From NCBI GenBank assembly GCA_021847165.1, contig JAJZUH010000041.1, forward strand, positions 1 to 13,091: a DNA stretch of 13,091 nucleotides, written 5' to 3'. Made by a program: the position numbers and the translations under genes. Under the pieces are notes generated by a model, which saw only the letters and a list, made by a program, of their open reading frames with translations, was not told the origin of the DNA and searched no databases. The DNA is from Pseudomonadota bacterium (GTDB lineage Bacteria; Pseudomonadota; Gammaproteobacteria; Burkholderiales; Gallionellaceae). Below, in pieces: positions 1 through 6,474 of the stretch (position 1 is the stretch's first letter; the number at the start of each line of letters is the position of its first letter).

Positions 1-959
1 TCGGCACCCGGACCCCGGCGCTCTTGCAGGTTGAAAATCTGCAAGTCCATTTCCCCATCCGCAAGGGGCTGCTGCAGCAGGTGGCAGGACAGGTGAGGGC
101 GGTGGATGGCGTGTCGCTGTCCATTCCGCAAGGCCGTACGCTGGCGCTGGTGGGGGAGTCCGGCTGCGGCAAGACCACGCTGGGCAAGGCGCTGCTGCAA
201 TTGATCCCGCTCACCGCCGGCAGTCTGCAGTTCGGCGGGCAGGTGCTGACCGGTGCGCGCACCGCGCGGGCAGCGATGCAGATGGTGTTCCAGGATCCTT
301 ATGCATCGCTCAATCCCAAGATGCGTGTGGCGGAGATACTGGAAGAAGGCATGAGTGCGCTGAACATCGGCGGCGACAGTGCGGCGCGGCAGCGGCATAT
401 CGACGATCTGCTGGACCGGTGCGGCCTGGCGCGCGATGCGAAATGGCGTTACCCGCACGAATTTTCGGGCGGACAGCGGCAGCGCATCGCCATCGCACGG
501 GCATTGGCCGTGGCGCCGCAGTTGCTGATCTGCGACGAGCCGACCAGTGCGCTGGATGTGTCGGTGCAGGCGCAGATACTGAACCTGCTCAAATCGCTGC
601 AGCAGGAACTGGGGCTCAGCTATCTCTTCATCACCCATAACCTGGCGGTGGTGGAGTACCTGGCGCATGAGGTGTGCGTGATGTATCTCGGCCGTATCGT
701 CGAGCAGGGCACGACGACAGAGGTGATGCATGCCCCCCGGCATCCTTACACGCAGGCATTGCTTTCCGCGATGCCCCGCATCGATGGCCGCGACAGGGTT
801 GTCGTCAAGCTGGAAGGCGACCTGCCGTCGCCGGCGAACCCGCCGGCGGGCTGTCATTTTGCGCCGCGATGCCGGCATGCGATGCCGGTATGCGCACGGT
901 ATCCGGACGTAACGAAGATCAGCGCGACGCATGGCGTGCGCTGCCATCTGTATGGTTAG
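1..959 (+). CDS. Peptide-type ABC transporter ATP-binding protein, C-terminal ABC domain (YejF/DppF-like), 5' end outside window
   Basis: This is a cytoplasmic ATPase that powers import of oligopeptides or similar solutes. The frame is open to the left edge and the residues before the TTG at 24 look like a linker, so I infer a 5'-truncated gene, plausibly the second half of a YejF-type double-ABC protein. Numbering from the TTG, the visible motifs are Walker A GESGCGKT (44-51), Q-loop FQDP (89-92), signature FSGGQ (147-151), Walker B with DEP (167-173), D-loop SALD (175-178) and the H-loop His205. A C-terminal oligopeptide-transporter domain follows, with HPYTQALLSAMP (240-251) and cysteines at 277, 283, 290 and 307. 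In some dipeptide transporters the cysteines of this domain bind an Fe-S cluster; whether they do here is unknown. It ends 3 bp from the convergent mltD stop. A stand-alone DppF/OppF starting at or just before the TTG is the alternative. Confidence 0.9.
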   Translation, partial: GTRTPALLQVENLQVHFPIRKGLLQQVAGQVRAVDGVSLSIPQGRTLALVGESGCGKTTLGKALLQLIPLTAGSLQFGGQVLTGARTARAAMQMVFQDPYASLNPKMRVAEILEEGMSALNIGGDSAARQRHIDDLLDRCGLARDAKWRYPHEFSGGQRQRIAIARALAVAPQLLICDEPTSALDVSVQAQILNLLKSLQQELGLSYLFITHNLAVVEYLAHEVCVMYLGRIVEQGTTTEVMHAPRHPYTQALLSAMPRIDGRDRVVVKLEGDLPSPANPPAGCHFAPRCRHAMPVCARYPDVTKISATHGVRCHLYG

Positions 960-962
960 GGA

Positions 963-2612
963 CTAGCGGCTGTAAGCGACCTTCATGTTGGCCGTCTTGC
1001 GTTTGGAGCGCTTGGCCTTGGCTGCCACGATATTGCGTTTGCGGTAGCTGCGATGGTGGTCTGCCAGCACGATATTGAAGTGCTGGCCCACGCGCAGGTG
1101 CGCGCTGCCGTGATTCGATTCGCGCAACTGTGCCTGGCTGACATGGAAACGGCGGGCGATGGTGGAGATGGTGTCGCCCTTGCGCACGGTATAGCGTACC
1201 GAGCCGTACATCTCGGCAATGGCGGAAGGCTGCATGTTGAAAGCGGCGAACTGTGCGGCCGGTTCCTCGTCCACTATGGGGACCAGCAGGGTCTGGCCGT
1301 TGCTCTCCTGCGCATATTTGGACAGGCCGTTGGCTGTGCGCAATTCCGCCAGCGTCAGGCCGAAGTGGGCGGCGATATTCTCGAAGCTCTCGCCCTTCTT
1401 GCTTTCGTAGGGTTGCCACGAGACCAGCCGCTGGTTGGTCTTCGCCAGATTGGTGCGGAAGGTGTCGACCTTGTCCACCGGCAGCAGCAGCACGTTGTCG
1501 CCATCCTTTTCCTGCAGGATCACCGGACGATTGTGGCCGGGATTGAGCGCCATGAATTCGTCCATCGAAACGTCGGCCAGTTCGGCGGCGACCTTCACGT
1601 CGATGTGCTGCGAGGTGGCTACGGTGGCGAAATAGGGTTCATCGGGGATCTTGGCCAGCTGCAGGCCGAAATGCGCCGGGTCGGCCACGATGTTCTTCAC
1701 GGCCAGCAGTTTGGGCACGTAGTTGCGCGTTTCGCGCGGCATTCTGAGATGTGCGTAATCGGTCGGTTTGTGGTGCTTGCGGTTGTAGGCCTGCGCGCGG
1801 GTGACGCCGTTCTCGCCCCAGTTGTAGGCGGCCAGCGCGAGTTCCCAGTCGCCGAACTGGTCGTGCAGCTTCTGCAGGTAATCCAGCGCACCGTTGGTCG
1901 CGCCGATGATGTCGCGGCGGCCGTCGTGCCACCAGTTCTGCTCCATGCCGAAGTGCTTGCCGGTGGACGGGATGAACTGCCAGATGCCGGAGGCGCTGGC
2001 GATCGAATTGGCACTCGGATTGAACGCGCTTTCGATGATCGGCAACAAGGCAATCTCGGACGGCATGCCGCGGCGATCGACTTCTTCCATGATATAGAAC
2101 AGGTAGCGTTGCGCACGCTCGCTCATGCGCAGGACGTAATCCGGATGGTTGGCATACCATTTTTCATGGCGCTTGATCAGCGGGCTATTCAGGTCCTTCA
2201 TGGCAAAGCCGCTGCGGATACGCTGCCACAGGTCGCCATTGGGCGACTCTGGTGCGACGATCATGGCTTCGCGTATCGGTGCGGGGGCTTGCGTCTCCGG
2301 TTCGTCACTTCCTGTGGCAGCAATGGAGCGGCTGTCAGGCGCAGCGGGAATGGCGGGTGCCGCAACGGCAGGCGCGTTTTGCGGCGCAGACAGAGTGGCG
2401 GCTTGGGGGACGGCCGACTGGGCGGATTGAACCGGGGTTGCGGATGCCGCGTTTGATTGGGGGGGCGTTGCGTCGGTGGTACCGGGCTGGGCGGGATGCG
2501 CAGACAATTCTGGGCTATTCATCGCCAGGGCGGTATCCGCGCTGGATGCCAAGGTAACGGTGCAGCCGAGCACGGCGCTGAGGGCCAGTATTAACGCTTT
2601 GTTAAAAGACAC
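963..2612 (-). CDS. mltD: MltD-like membrane-bound lytic murein transglycosylase with LysM domains
   Basis: This enzyme cleaves the glycan strand of peptidoglycan in the periplasm, leaving 1,6-anhydro-muramyl ends. The 549 residues hold a signal sequence (1-16 or 1-30), an Ala/Pro/Gln/Ser-rich linker (about 31-115), an SLT catalytic domain (about 150-290), and LysM modules at about 397-447 and 471-517, with a weaker LysM-like stretch before them (336-380). The catalytic Glu is E194 in PIIESAFNP, followed by the family motif SASGIWQF (206-213). A VLGC lipobox puts a candidate lipidated Cys at 17, as in E. coli MltD, but cleavage after TALA (30) is also possible. A strongly basic tail (521-549) follows the last LysM and could bind cell wall or nucleic acid. 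The start is GTG at 2612. No other start codon lies between it and an upstream in-frame stop, and I see no clear Shine-Dalgarno. Confidence 0.93.
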   Translation of the reverse strand: MSFNKALILALSAVLGCTVTLASSADTALAMNSPELSAHPAQPGTTDATPPQSNAASATPVQSAQSAVPQAATLSAPQNAPAVAAPAIPAAPDSRSIAATGSDEPETQAPAPIREAMIVAPESPNGDLWQRIRSGFAMKDLNSPLIKRHEKWYANHPDYVLRMSERAQRYLFYIMEEVDRRGMPSEIALLPIIESAFNPSANSIASASGIWQFIPSTGKHFGMEQNWWHDGRRDIIGATNGALDYLQKLHDQFGDWELALAAYNWGENGVTRAQAYNRKHHKPTDYAHLRMPRETRNYVPKLLAVKNIVADPAHFGLQLAKIPDEPYFATVATSQHIDVKVAAELADVSMDEFMALNPGHNRPVILQEKDGDNVLLLPVDKVDTFRTNLAKTNQRLVSWQPYESKKGESFENIAAHFGLTLAELRTANGLSKYAQESNGQTLLVPIVDEEPAAQFAAFNMQPSAIAEMYGSVRYTVRKGDTISTIARRFHVSQAQLRESNHGSAHLRVGQHFNIVLADHHRSYRKRNIVAAKAKRSKRKTANMKVAYSR

Positions 2613-2644
2613 TATGCGCGACCGAGTGGTTGAAAAGTGCCGCG

Positions 2645-2673
2645 ATGGTAGCGGAGAGGGCTGGATGAGTCAA
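2645..2673 (-). promoter_or_regulatory. Putative sigma-70 promoter of mltD
   Basis: On the minus strand a -35 TTGACT (2668-2673) is separated by 17 bp from a -10 TACCAT (2645-2650). The expected start of transcription, near 2638, gives a leader of about 26 nt to the GTG. The -35 is 5/6 and the -10 is 4/6 to consensus. The call rests on the boxes and their position only. Confidence 0.5.
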
Positions 2674-2688
2674 TACAATTAAGGGGTT

Positions 2689-2718
2689 GCGTCAAGCAGT
2701 TAGGGAACTGCCTGACGC
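2689..2718 (-). terminator. Stem-loop downstream of acs, terminator-like
   Basis: The inverted repeat GCGTCA...TGACGC with GCAGTT...AACTGC forms a 13-bp stem with a 4-nt loop. In minus-strand RNA the one imperfect position is a G-U pair and the stem is continuous, whereas in plus-strand RNA it is an A-C mismatch. That asymmetry suggests it works in the leftward transcript arriving from acs. No good U-run follows, so it may be an RNA 3'-end stabiliser or a factor-dependent site rather than a canonical intrinsic terminator. Confidence 0.5.
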
Positions 2719-2793
2719 GATTCCGATATGTATTTGGCCCATCTCCGCCGGGAATCGGAATGATGACTGGTTCGGGTTCCGGCCACCGGGCTT

Positions 2794-2817
2794 GGCATGG
2801 GGCAGAAGCGCCATGCC
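2794..2817 (-). other. Hairpin A, 3' UTR stem-loop of the acs remnant
   Basis: GGCATGG pairs with CCATGCC around a short inner stem and 4-nt loop, with one internal mismatch. It lies 26 bp beyond the stop codon of the acs remnant, the same arrangement as hairpin B relative to intact acs. The outer pairs are G-C here and A-T in hairpin B, that is, compensatory changes. Confidence 0.6.
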
Positions 2818-2843
2818 AGCCTGCGCCGAAATCCGGCCGTGTC

Positions 2844-2888
2844 TCACTTGATGACTTCCTTCAATTGTTCAAGGATGGCCGGATTTTG
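2844..2888 (-). pseudogene. Remnant of a second acs: last 13 codons and stop only
   Basis: Read on the minus strand, this stretch encodes [13 protein letters not shown] and then TGA. The intact acs next door ends [13 protein letters not shown] and then TAA. Of 13 codons, nine differ; eight changes are synonymous and one is Arg/Lys. Homology to acs ends abruptly at about 2886, with no upstream coding continuity, so this is a relic and not a gene. The pattern of silent changes says the two copies diverged while both were being translated. This makes a divergent acs paralogue or a replaced allele likelier than a recent local duplication. Confidence 0.75.
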
Positions 2889-2905
2889 GCTTCGGCCGCT
2901 ACGCT

Positions 2906-2931
2906 TAACATGGCGCGGGAGCGCCATGTTA
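2906..2931 (-). terminator. Hairpin B, perfect stem-loop 23 bp after the acs stop
   Basis: TAACATGGCGC pairs perfectly with GCGCCATGTTA around a 4-nt loop, giving an 11-bp stem. It is the first structure met by the acs transcript after its stop codon. No U-tract follows, so Rho-independent termination is uncertain. Covariation with hairpin A supports a selected RNA structure. Confidence 0.55.
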
Positions 2932-2954
2932 GCCTGCACCGAACCCTGGCTGAT

Positions 2955-4922
2955 TTAACGAATAACCTCTTTCAGCTGTTCCAGAATGGCCGGATTTTCC
3001 AGTGTGGAGACATCCTGGGTAATCTCTTCGCCTTTGGCGACCGCGCGCAACAAACGACGCATGATCTTGCCGGAACGGGTCTTGGGCAGGTTTTCGCCGA
3101 AGCGGATTTCGTCCGGTTTGGCGATGGGGCCGATCTCCTTGCCGACCCAGTTGCGCAACTCTTCGGCCAGTTTCTTGGCGGTGGCCGCATCTGTCGGGCG
3201 CGCGCCCTTCAGTACCACGAATGCAACCACGGCCTCGCCCTTGATTTCGTGCGGCTTGCCCACCACGGCCGCTTCGGCCACGAGGGGGTTGGCGACCAGC
3301 GCAGATTCGATCTCCATGGTACCCAGGCGGTGTCCCGAAACGTTGAGCACATCGTCGATACGGCCCATGATCCAGAAGTATCCGTCTTCGTCGCGGTGAG
3401 CGGAGTCGCCGGCCAGGTAGGCTCCCTTCATTTCTTCGGGGAAATAGCCTTTCTTGTAGCGCTCCGGGTCGCCCCAGATGGTGCGGATCTGCGATGGGAA
3501 CGGTTTCTTGATGACGAGGAAGCCGCCGTGCTGGTCGAACACTTCGTCGCCGGCTTCGTTCACGATGGTGGCCATGATGCCGGGCAGCGGCAGGGTGCAG
3601 GTGCCCGGTTTGATCGGCATCGCGCCGGGCAGCGGCGCGATCATGTGGCAGCCGGTTTCGGTTTGCCACCAGGTGTCGACGATGGGGCAGCGCGACTGGC
3701 CAACCACCGTGTAGTACCACATCCAGGCTTCCGGATTGATCGGCTCGCCCACGCTGCCGAGCAGGCGCAAGCTGGAGAGGTCGTATTGCTTGGGCAGGTC
3801 GCCGCCCAGCTTGATCAGCGAACGGATGGCGGTCGGGGCGGTGTAGAAGGTGGTGACCTTGTGATCCTGGATCATCTTCCAGAAGCGTCCAGCATCCGGA
3901 TAGGTCGGCACGCCTTCGAATACGACCTGGGTTGCGCCCATGGCCAGCGGGCCATAGGCGACATAGCTGTGACCGGTGATCCAGCCCACGTCGGCGGTGC
4001 ACCAGAAGATGTCGGAAGGTTTGTAGTCGAATACCCATTTCATGGACAGCATCGCGCCGAGCAGGTAGCCGCCGGTGGAGTGCTGCACGCCTTTGGGTTT
4101 GCCGGTGGAGCCGGAGGTGTAGAGGATGAACAGCGGATGTTCGGCGCTCACCCATTCCGGTTCGCAGCTGCTGCCTTGTCCGGCGACCAGATCGTGCCAC
4201 CAGATATTGTTTTTGCTGTTCCATTGCACTTCGCCGCCGGTGCGGCGATAGACGACGACGGTATGCACCGCATCGCAGCCGCCCAGGCCGAGCGCCTCGT
4301 CCACGGCGGGTTTGAGCGCCATCGCCTTGCCGCCGCGGAACTGGCCGTCCGCGGTGATCACGGCCACAGCCTGTGCATCGGTGATGCGCTCATGCAGGCT
4401 CTTGGATGAGAAACCGCCGAACACCACGGAATGGATCGCTCCGATACGGGCGCAGGCTTGCATGGCAACTACGGCTTCCACGCTCATCGGCATGTAGACG
4501 ATCACGCGATCGCCTTTCTTGATGCCGCGCGATTTCAGGCCGTTGGCGAACTGGCACACGCGGGTGTGCAATTCGCGATAGCTGACTTTGGTGACTTTGC
4601 CGTCGTCCGCTTCGAAGATGATCGCGGTTTTTTCCGGCTGGGTACCCAGGTGTTTGTCGAGGCAGTTGTAGGATACGTTCAGTTCGCCGTCCTCGAACCA
4701 TTTGTAGAACGGGGCCTTGCTTTCGTCCAGGCTCCTGGTGAATGGCTTGTGCCAGAGCACGGTCTCGCGTGCGAGGCCGGCCCAGAAGCCGGCATAGTCC
4801 TTGGCCGCCGCATCGCACATCGCCCGGTAGCCGGCCATGCCGGATACGTTGGCTTGCTTGACGAAATCGTCTGAAGGATTGAATACGCGTGTTTCGTGCA
4901 GGACGGACTGGATATTGGACAT
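2955..4922 (-). CDS. acs: Acetyl-CoA synthetase (AMP-forming)
   Basis: Acs activates acetate with ATP to acetyl-AMP and then forms acetyl-CoA, letting the cell scavenge acetate. The 655-residue length is normal for the family. The ANL-superfamily motifs are all present: nucleotide-binding [11 protein letters not shown] (268-278), DTWWQTETG (416-424) with the Trp that limits the acyl pocket to acetate, the hinge region [13 protein letters not shown] (520-532), and [11 protein letters not shown] (613-623). In that last motif K619 is the catalytic Lys, acetylated in other bacteria by Pat-type enzymes and deacetylated by CobB-type enzymes. The start is ATG at 4922, with a good ribosome site (GGGGAG, 6 nt spacer). 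It lies 27 bp after the HD-GYP gene on the same strand, so co-transcription is likely. A relic of another acs 3' end lies just downstream. Confidence 0.97.
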   Translation of the reverse strand: MSNIQSVLHETRVFNPSDDFVKQANVSGMAGYRAMCDAAAKDYAGFWAGLARETVLWHKPFTRSLDESKAPFYKWFEDGELNVSYNCLDKHLGTQPEKTAIIFEADDGKVTKVSYRELHTRVCQFANGLKSRGIKKGDRVIVYMPMSVEAVVAMQACARIGAIHSVVFGGFSSKSLHERITDAQAVAVITADGQFRGGKAMALKPAVDEALGLGGCDAVHTVVVYRRTGGEVQWNSKNNIWWHDLVAGQGSSCEPEWVSAEHPLFILYTSGSTGKPKGVQHSTGGYLLGAMLSMKWVFDYKPSDIFWCTADVGWITGHSYVAYGPLAMGATQVVFEGVPTYPDAGRFWKMIQDHKVTTFYTAPTAIRSLIKLGGDLPKQYDLSSLRLLGSVGEPINPEAWMWYYTVVGQSRCPIVDTWWQTETGCHMIAPLPGAMPIKPGTCTLPLPGIMATIVNEAGDEVFDQHGGFLVIKKPFPSQIRTIWGDPERYKKGYFPEEMKGAYLAGDSAHRDEDGYFWIMGRIDDVLNVSGHRLGTMEIESALVANPLVAEAAVVGKPHEIKGEAVVAFVVLKGARPTDAATAKKLAEELRNWVGKEIGPIAKPDEIRFGENLPKTRSGKIMRRLLRAVAKGEEITQDVSTLENPAILEQLKEVIR

Positions 4923-4949
4923 TGTTGACTCCCCAAGTAATGTTGATTG

Positions 4950-6161
4950 CTAAAAACCTGCGATCTGCTTCAGGTCGAAGCCCCATTGGGCTGGGTCTTC
5001 GGCGCTGGCGATGCTTTCCCGCGACCTGCTCAAGTCTATCATTTCCGGCATGATCGGCTCATTGGACTTGGTCGAGAAGAAGGCTTTGACGATAGGCATC
5101 AGCAGGCTTTTTTCGGTTTGCTCGATGACTATAGCCAATCTTCCTGACTTGAGCCTTACTAAGGTCCCCGAGGGATAGATGCCGATGGTTTTGACGAAGG
5201 CCTGGAATACGCGCTCGTCGAAATGCCCGTTACGCCACTCTGCCATCTTGCGGATCGTTTCGGCCGGCTCCCATCCGTTCTTGTAGCAGCGATTGGAGGT
5301 GAGCGCGTCATATACGTCGCACACTGCCCCCATGCGGGCGAACAGGGTAAGCTGCTCGCCGGAGATGCGCTCCGGGTAGCCGGTGCCGTCCACGCGTTCG
5401 TGGTGGTGCAGGCAGACATCCAGTGCGATTGCGTTCGCGCCTTCGGCGACATTCAGTATCTCCCAGCCCCTGCGCGGATGGGTCTTGATGATCTCGAACT
5501 CTTCGTCGGTCAGCTTGCCGGGTTTGTTGAGCACTTCGTTCGGGATCAGCGCCTTGCCGACGTCATGCATCAATCCGGCGATACCGGCATCCTTCAGGTC
5601 GCGTCCGCTGAGGCCCAGCTGTTTGCCCAGTGCGATCATCAGGCCGCAGACGGCGACCGAGTGCAAATAGGTGTAATCGTCGACGTTCTTGAGCCGCGCC
5701 AGGTTGAGGAAGGCTTCCGGATTGCGTTCGATGGAGCTGCTGATCTCGTCCACCAGCGGTTCGGCATCGCTGACGCTGATGGCATTGCCCATGCGCGCTT
5801 CGTTGAACATCGAGGTGACGGCCGCCTTGCCTTTGGACAGGATGGCCCGTGCGCGCTGCACTTCGTTCTGGACCGGGACGCGTTGCACCACCCGGTTCGC
5901 CGTGGCGACTTTCTTCAGTTCGGCTTCGACCTTTTTTTCTTCTTCCTCCTTCGAGGGGGAGATCACCTTGCCTTCGACATCCAGTCCCTTCCCGGTGTCT
6001 ATCCAGACCTCCTGGATGCCGCAGGTCTGCAGGGTTTTGAGATCTTCAGGTGTGGAGAGCAGGAAGGATTTTTTCCAGAACGGGTGCTCCATCCAGCTGC
6101 CGCATATCTCGTTGATGAACATGCCTGAGCGGATATCGCGCACATGTATTTTTTTCAGCAT
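4950..6161 (-). CDS. HD-GYP domain cyclic-di-GMP phosphodiesterase with N-terminal DUF3391
   Basis: This is probably a cytoplasmic enzyme that hydrolyses c-di-GMP, shifting cells from sessile to motile behaviour. The 403 residues comprise a DUF3391 domain (about 1-65), a charged, probably helical linker rich in Glu and Lys (about 69-90), and an HD-GYP domain (about 140-330). No signal peptide or membrane segment is visible. The metal and catalytic residues are intact: H167, the HD pair H199-D200 with K203, H228, HHERVDGTGYP (253-263) and D282. An active enzyme is therefore expected. A C-terminal extension (about 330-403) of unknown role follows. The start is ATG at 6161, with only a weak ribosome site. 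acs lies 27 bp downstream and the SemiSWEET stop 58 bp upstream. The physiological link to acs is only inferred from spacing. Confidence 0.93.
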   Translation of the reverse strand: MLKKIHVRDIRSGMFINEICGSWMEHPFWKKSFLLSTPEDLKTLQTCGIQEVWIDTGKGLDVEGKVISPSKEEEEKKVEAELKKVATANRVVQRVPVQNEVQRARAILSKGKAAVTSMFNEARMGNAISVSDAEPLVDEISSSIERNPEAFLNLARLKNVDDYTYLHSVAVCGLMIALGKQLGLSGRDLKDAGIAGLMHDVGKALIPNEVLNKPGKLTDEEFEIIKTHPRRGWEILNVAEGANAIALDVCLHHHERVDGTGYPERISGEQLTLFARMGAVCDVYDALTSNRCYKNGWEPAETIRKMAEWRNGHFDERVFQAFVKTIGIYPSGTLVRLKSGRLAIVIEQTEKSLLMPIVKAFFSTKSNEPIMPEMIDLSRSRESIASAEDPAQWGFDLKQIAGF

Positions 6162-6195
6162 AGCAAGAGAAATGGTATCCGGAATCGATGCGGGA

Positions 6196-6223
6196 ATTGT
6201 AACCCAGCAAAATGACGATTCAA
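6196..6223 (-). promoter_or_regulatory. Putative promoter of the HD-GYP/acs unit
   Basis: On the minus strand, -35 TTGAAT (6218-6223), a 16-bp spacer and -10 TACAAT (6196-6201, 5/6) would start transcription near 6189. The -35 lies inside the hairpin at the end of the efflux operon, so termination and initiation signals overlap. Confidence 0.42.
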
Positions 6224-6232
6224 CCGAATCGT
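6215..6232 (-). terminator. Probable intrinsic terminator of the efflux operon
   Basis: ACGATTC (6215-6221) and GAATCGT (6226-6232) form a 7-bp perfect stem with a 4-nt loop. In the leftward transcript it is followed by CATTTTG and preceded by AAAGTT, which can extend the stem. It overlaps the last codons and stop of the SemiSWEET gene. The U-tract is short, so read-through into the HD-GYP gene is possible. Confidence 0.5.
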
Positions 6233-6474
6233 AACTTTAATACCAGCACTGTCCCTGCCAGGATCAAGGTGATGCCATTGGCGAGCATGATCGGCCAGGA
6301 ACCAAGCAGGATGCCGTATGCCAGCCAGAGCGCTACGCCGATGGTGAAGAAGGCATACATGAGCAGCGAGATATCCTTGGTGTGCCGGGTCTGCCATACC
6401 CGCCACACCTGCGGGATGAACGAGCAGGTGGTGAGGGTGGCGGCGATCCCGCCTATCAGGTCCTGGGCTGACAT
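6220..6474 (-). CDS. SemiSWEET-type (MtN3/PQ-loop) small membrane transporter
   Basis: SemiSWEETs are three-helix inner-membrane proteins that dimerise into a facilitator, classically for sugars. The 84 residues fit the family. Helices lie at about 5-25, 36-56 and 61-80, with the PQ motif at P21-Q22 in TFCS-like context, Trp50 in helix 2 and Asn66 in helix 3, at positions expected to face substrate. I chose ATG at 6474 over the longer frame from 6510, because it leaves a family-sized protein, follows an AAGGTG ribosome site, and overlaps the stop of the channel gene as TGATG. It is therefore the last gene of the metal-efflux operon and translationally coupled to it. No metal-transport role is established for this family; the substrate here is unknown. 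Confidence 0.85.
   Translation of the reverse strand: MSAQDLIGGIAATLTTCSFIPQVWRVWQTRHTKDISLLMYAFFTIGVALWLAYGILLGSWPIMLANGITLILAGTVLVLKLRFG

Larger units (their letters stand above)
2613..2954. other. 342-bp intergenic region between mltD and acs
   Basis: No intact gene is seen. The region holds, from left to right, the mltD promoter (2645-2673), a 13-bp-stem hairpin (2689-2718), an inverted repeat (2720-2727 with 2754-2761), hairpin A (2794-2817), a decayed acs 3' end (2844-2888) and hairpin B (2906-2931). It is unusually rich in structure for its size. Confidence 0.75.
2775..2998. repeat. Diverged tandem duplication of the acs 3' end and 3' UTR (two units, offset 111-113 bp)
   Basis: Unit A is about 2775-2887 and unit B about 2888-2998. 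Aligned parts are a GGCCG-containing block (2775-2793 with 2888-2906), a hairpin (2794-2817 with 2906-2931), a 13-bp block AGCCTGCRCCGAA (2818-2830 with 2931-2943) and the acs C-terminal codons (2844-2885 with 2955-2996). The offset shifts from 113 to 111 bp between hairpin and codons, so a small indel has occurred. Confidence 0.75.

Noticed and set aside
1053..2456. 467-codon open frame on the plus strand, opposite mltD
   Set aside because: Same bias shadow; no recognisable domain, while the minus strand carries SLT and LysM motifs.
2682..2793. A possible third copy of the acs 3'-end unit further left (a TGATGAC match at 2761-2767)
   Set aside because: Only a few bases match; no acs codons can be read and the hairpin there is unrelated.
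2760..4409. 549-codon open frame on the plus strand, opposite acs
   Set aside because: Shadow of acs third-position GC bias. The composition is Gly/Asp/His/Ala-rich with no domain, and the opposite strand encodes a complete Acs with all motifs.
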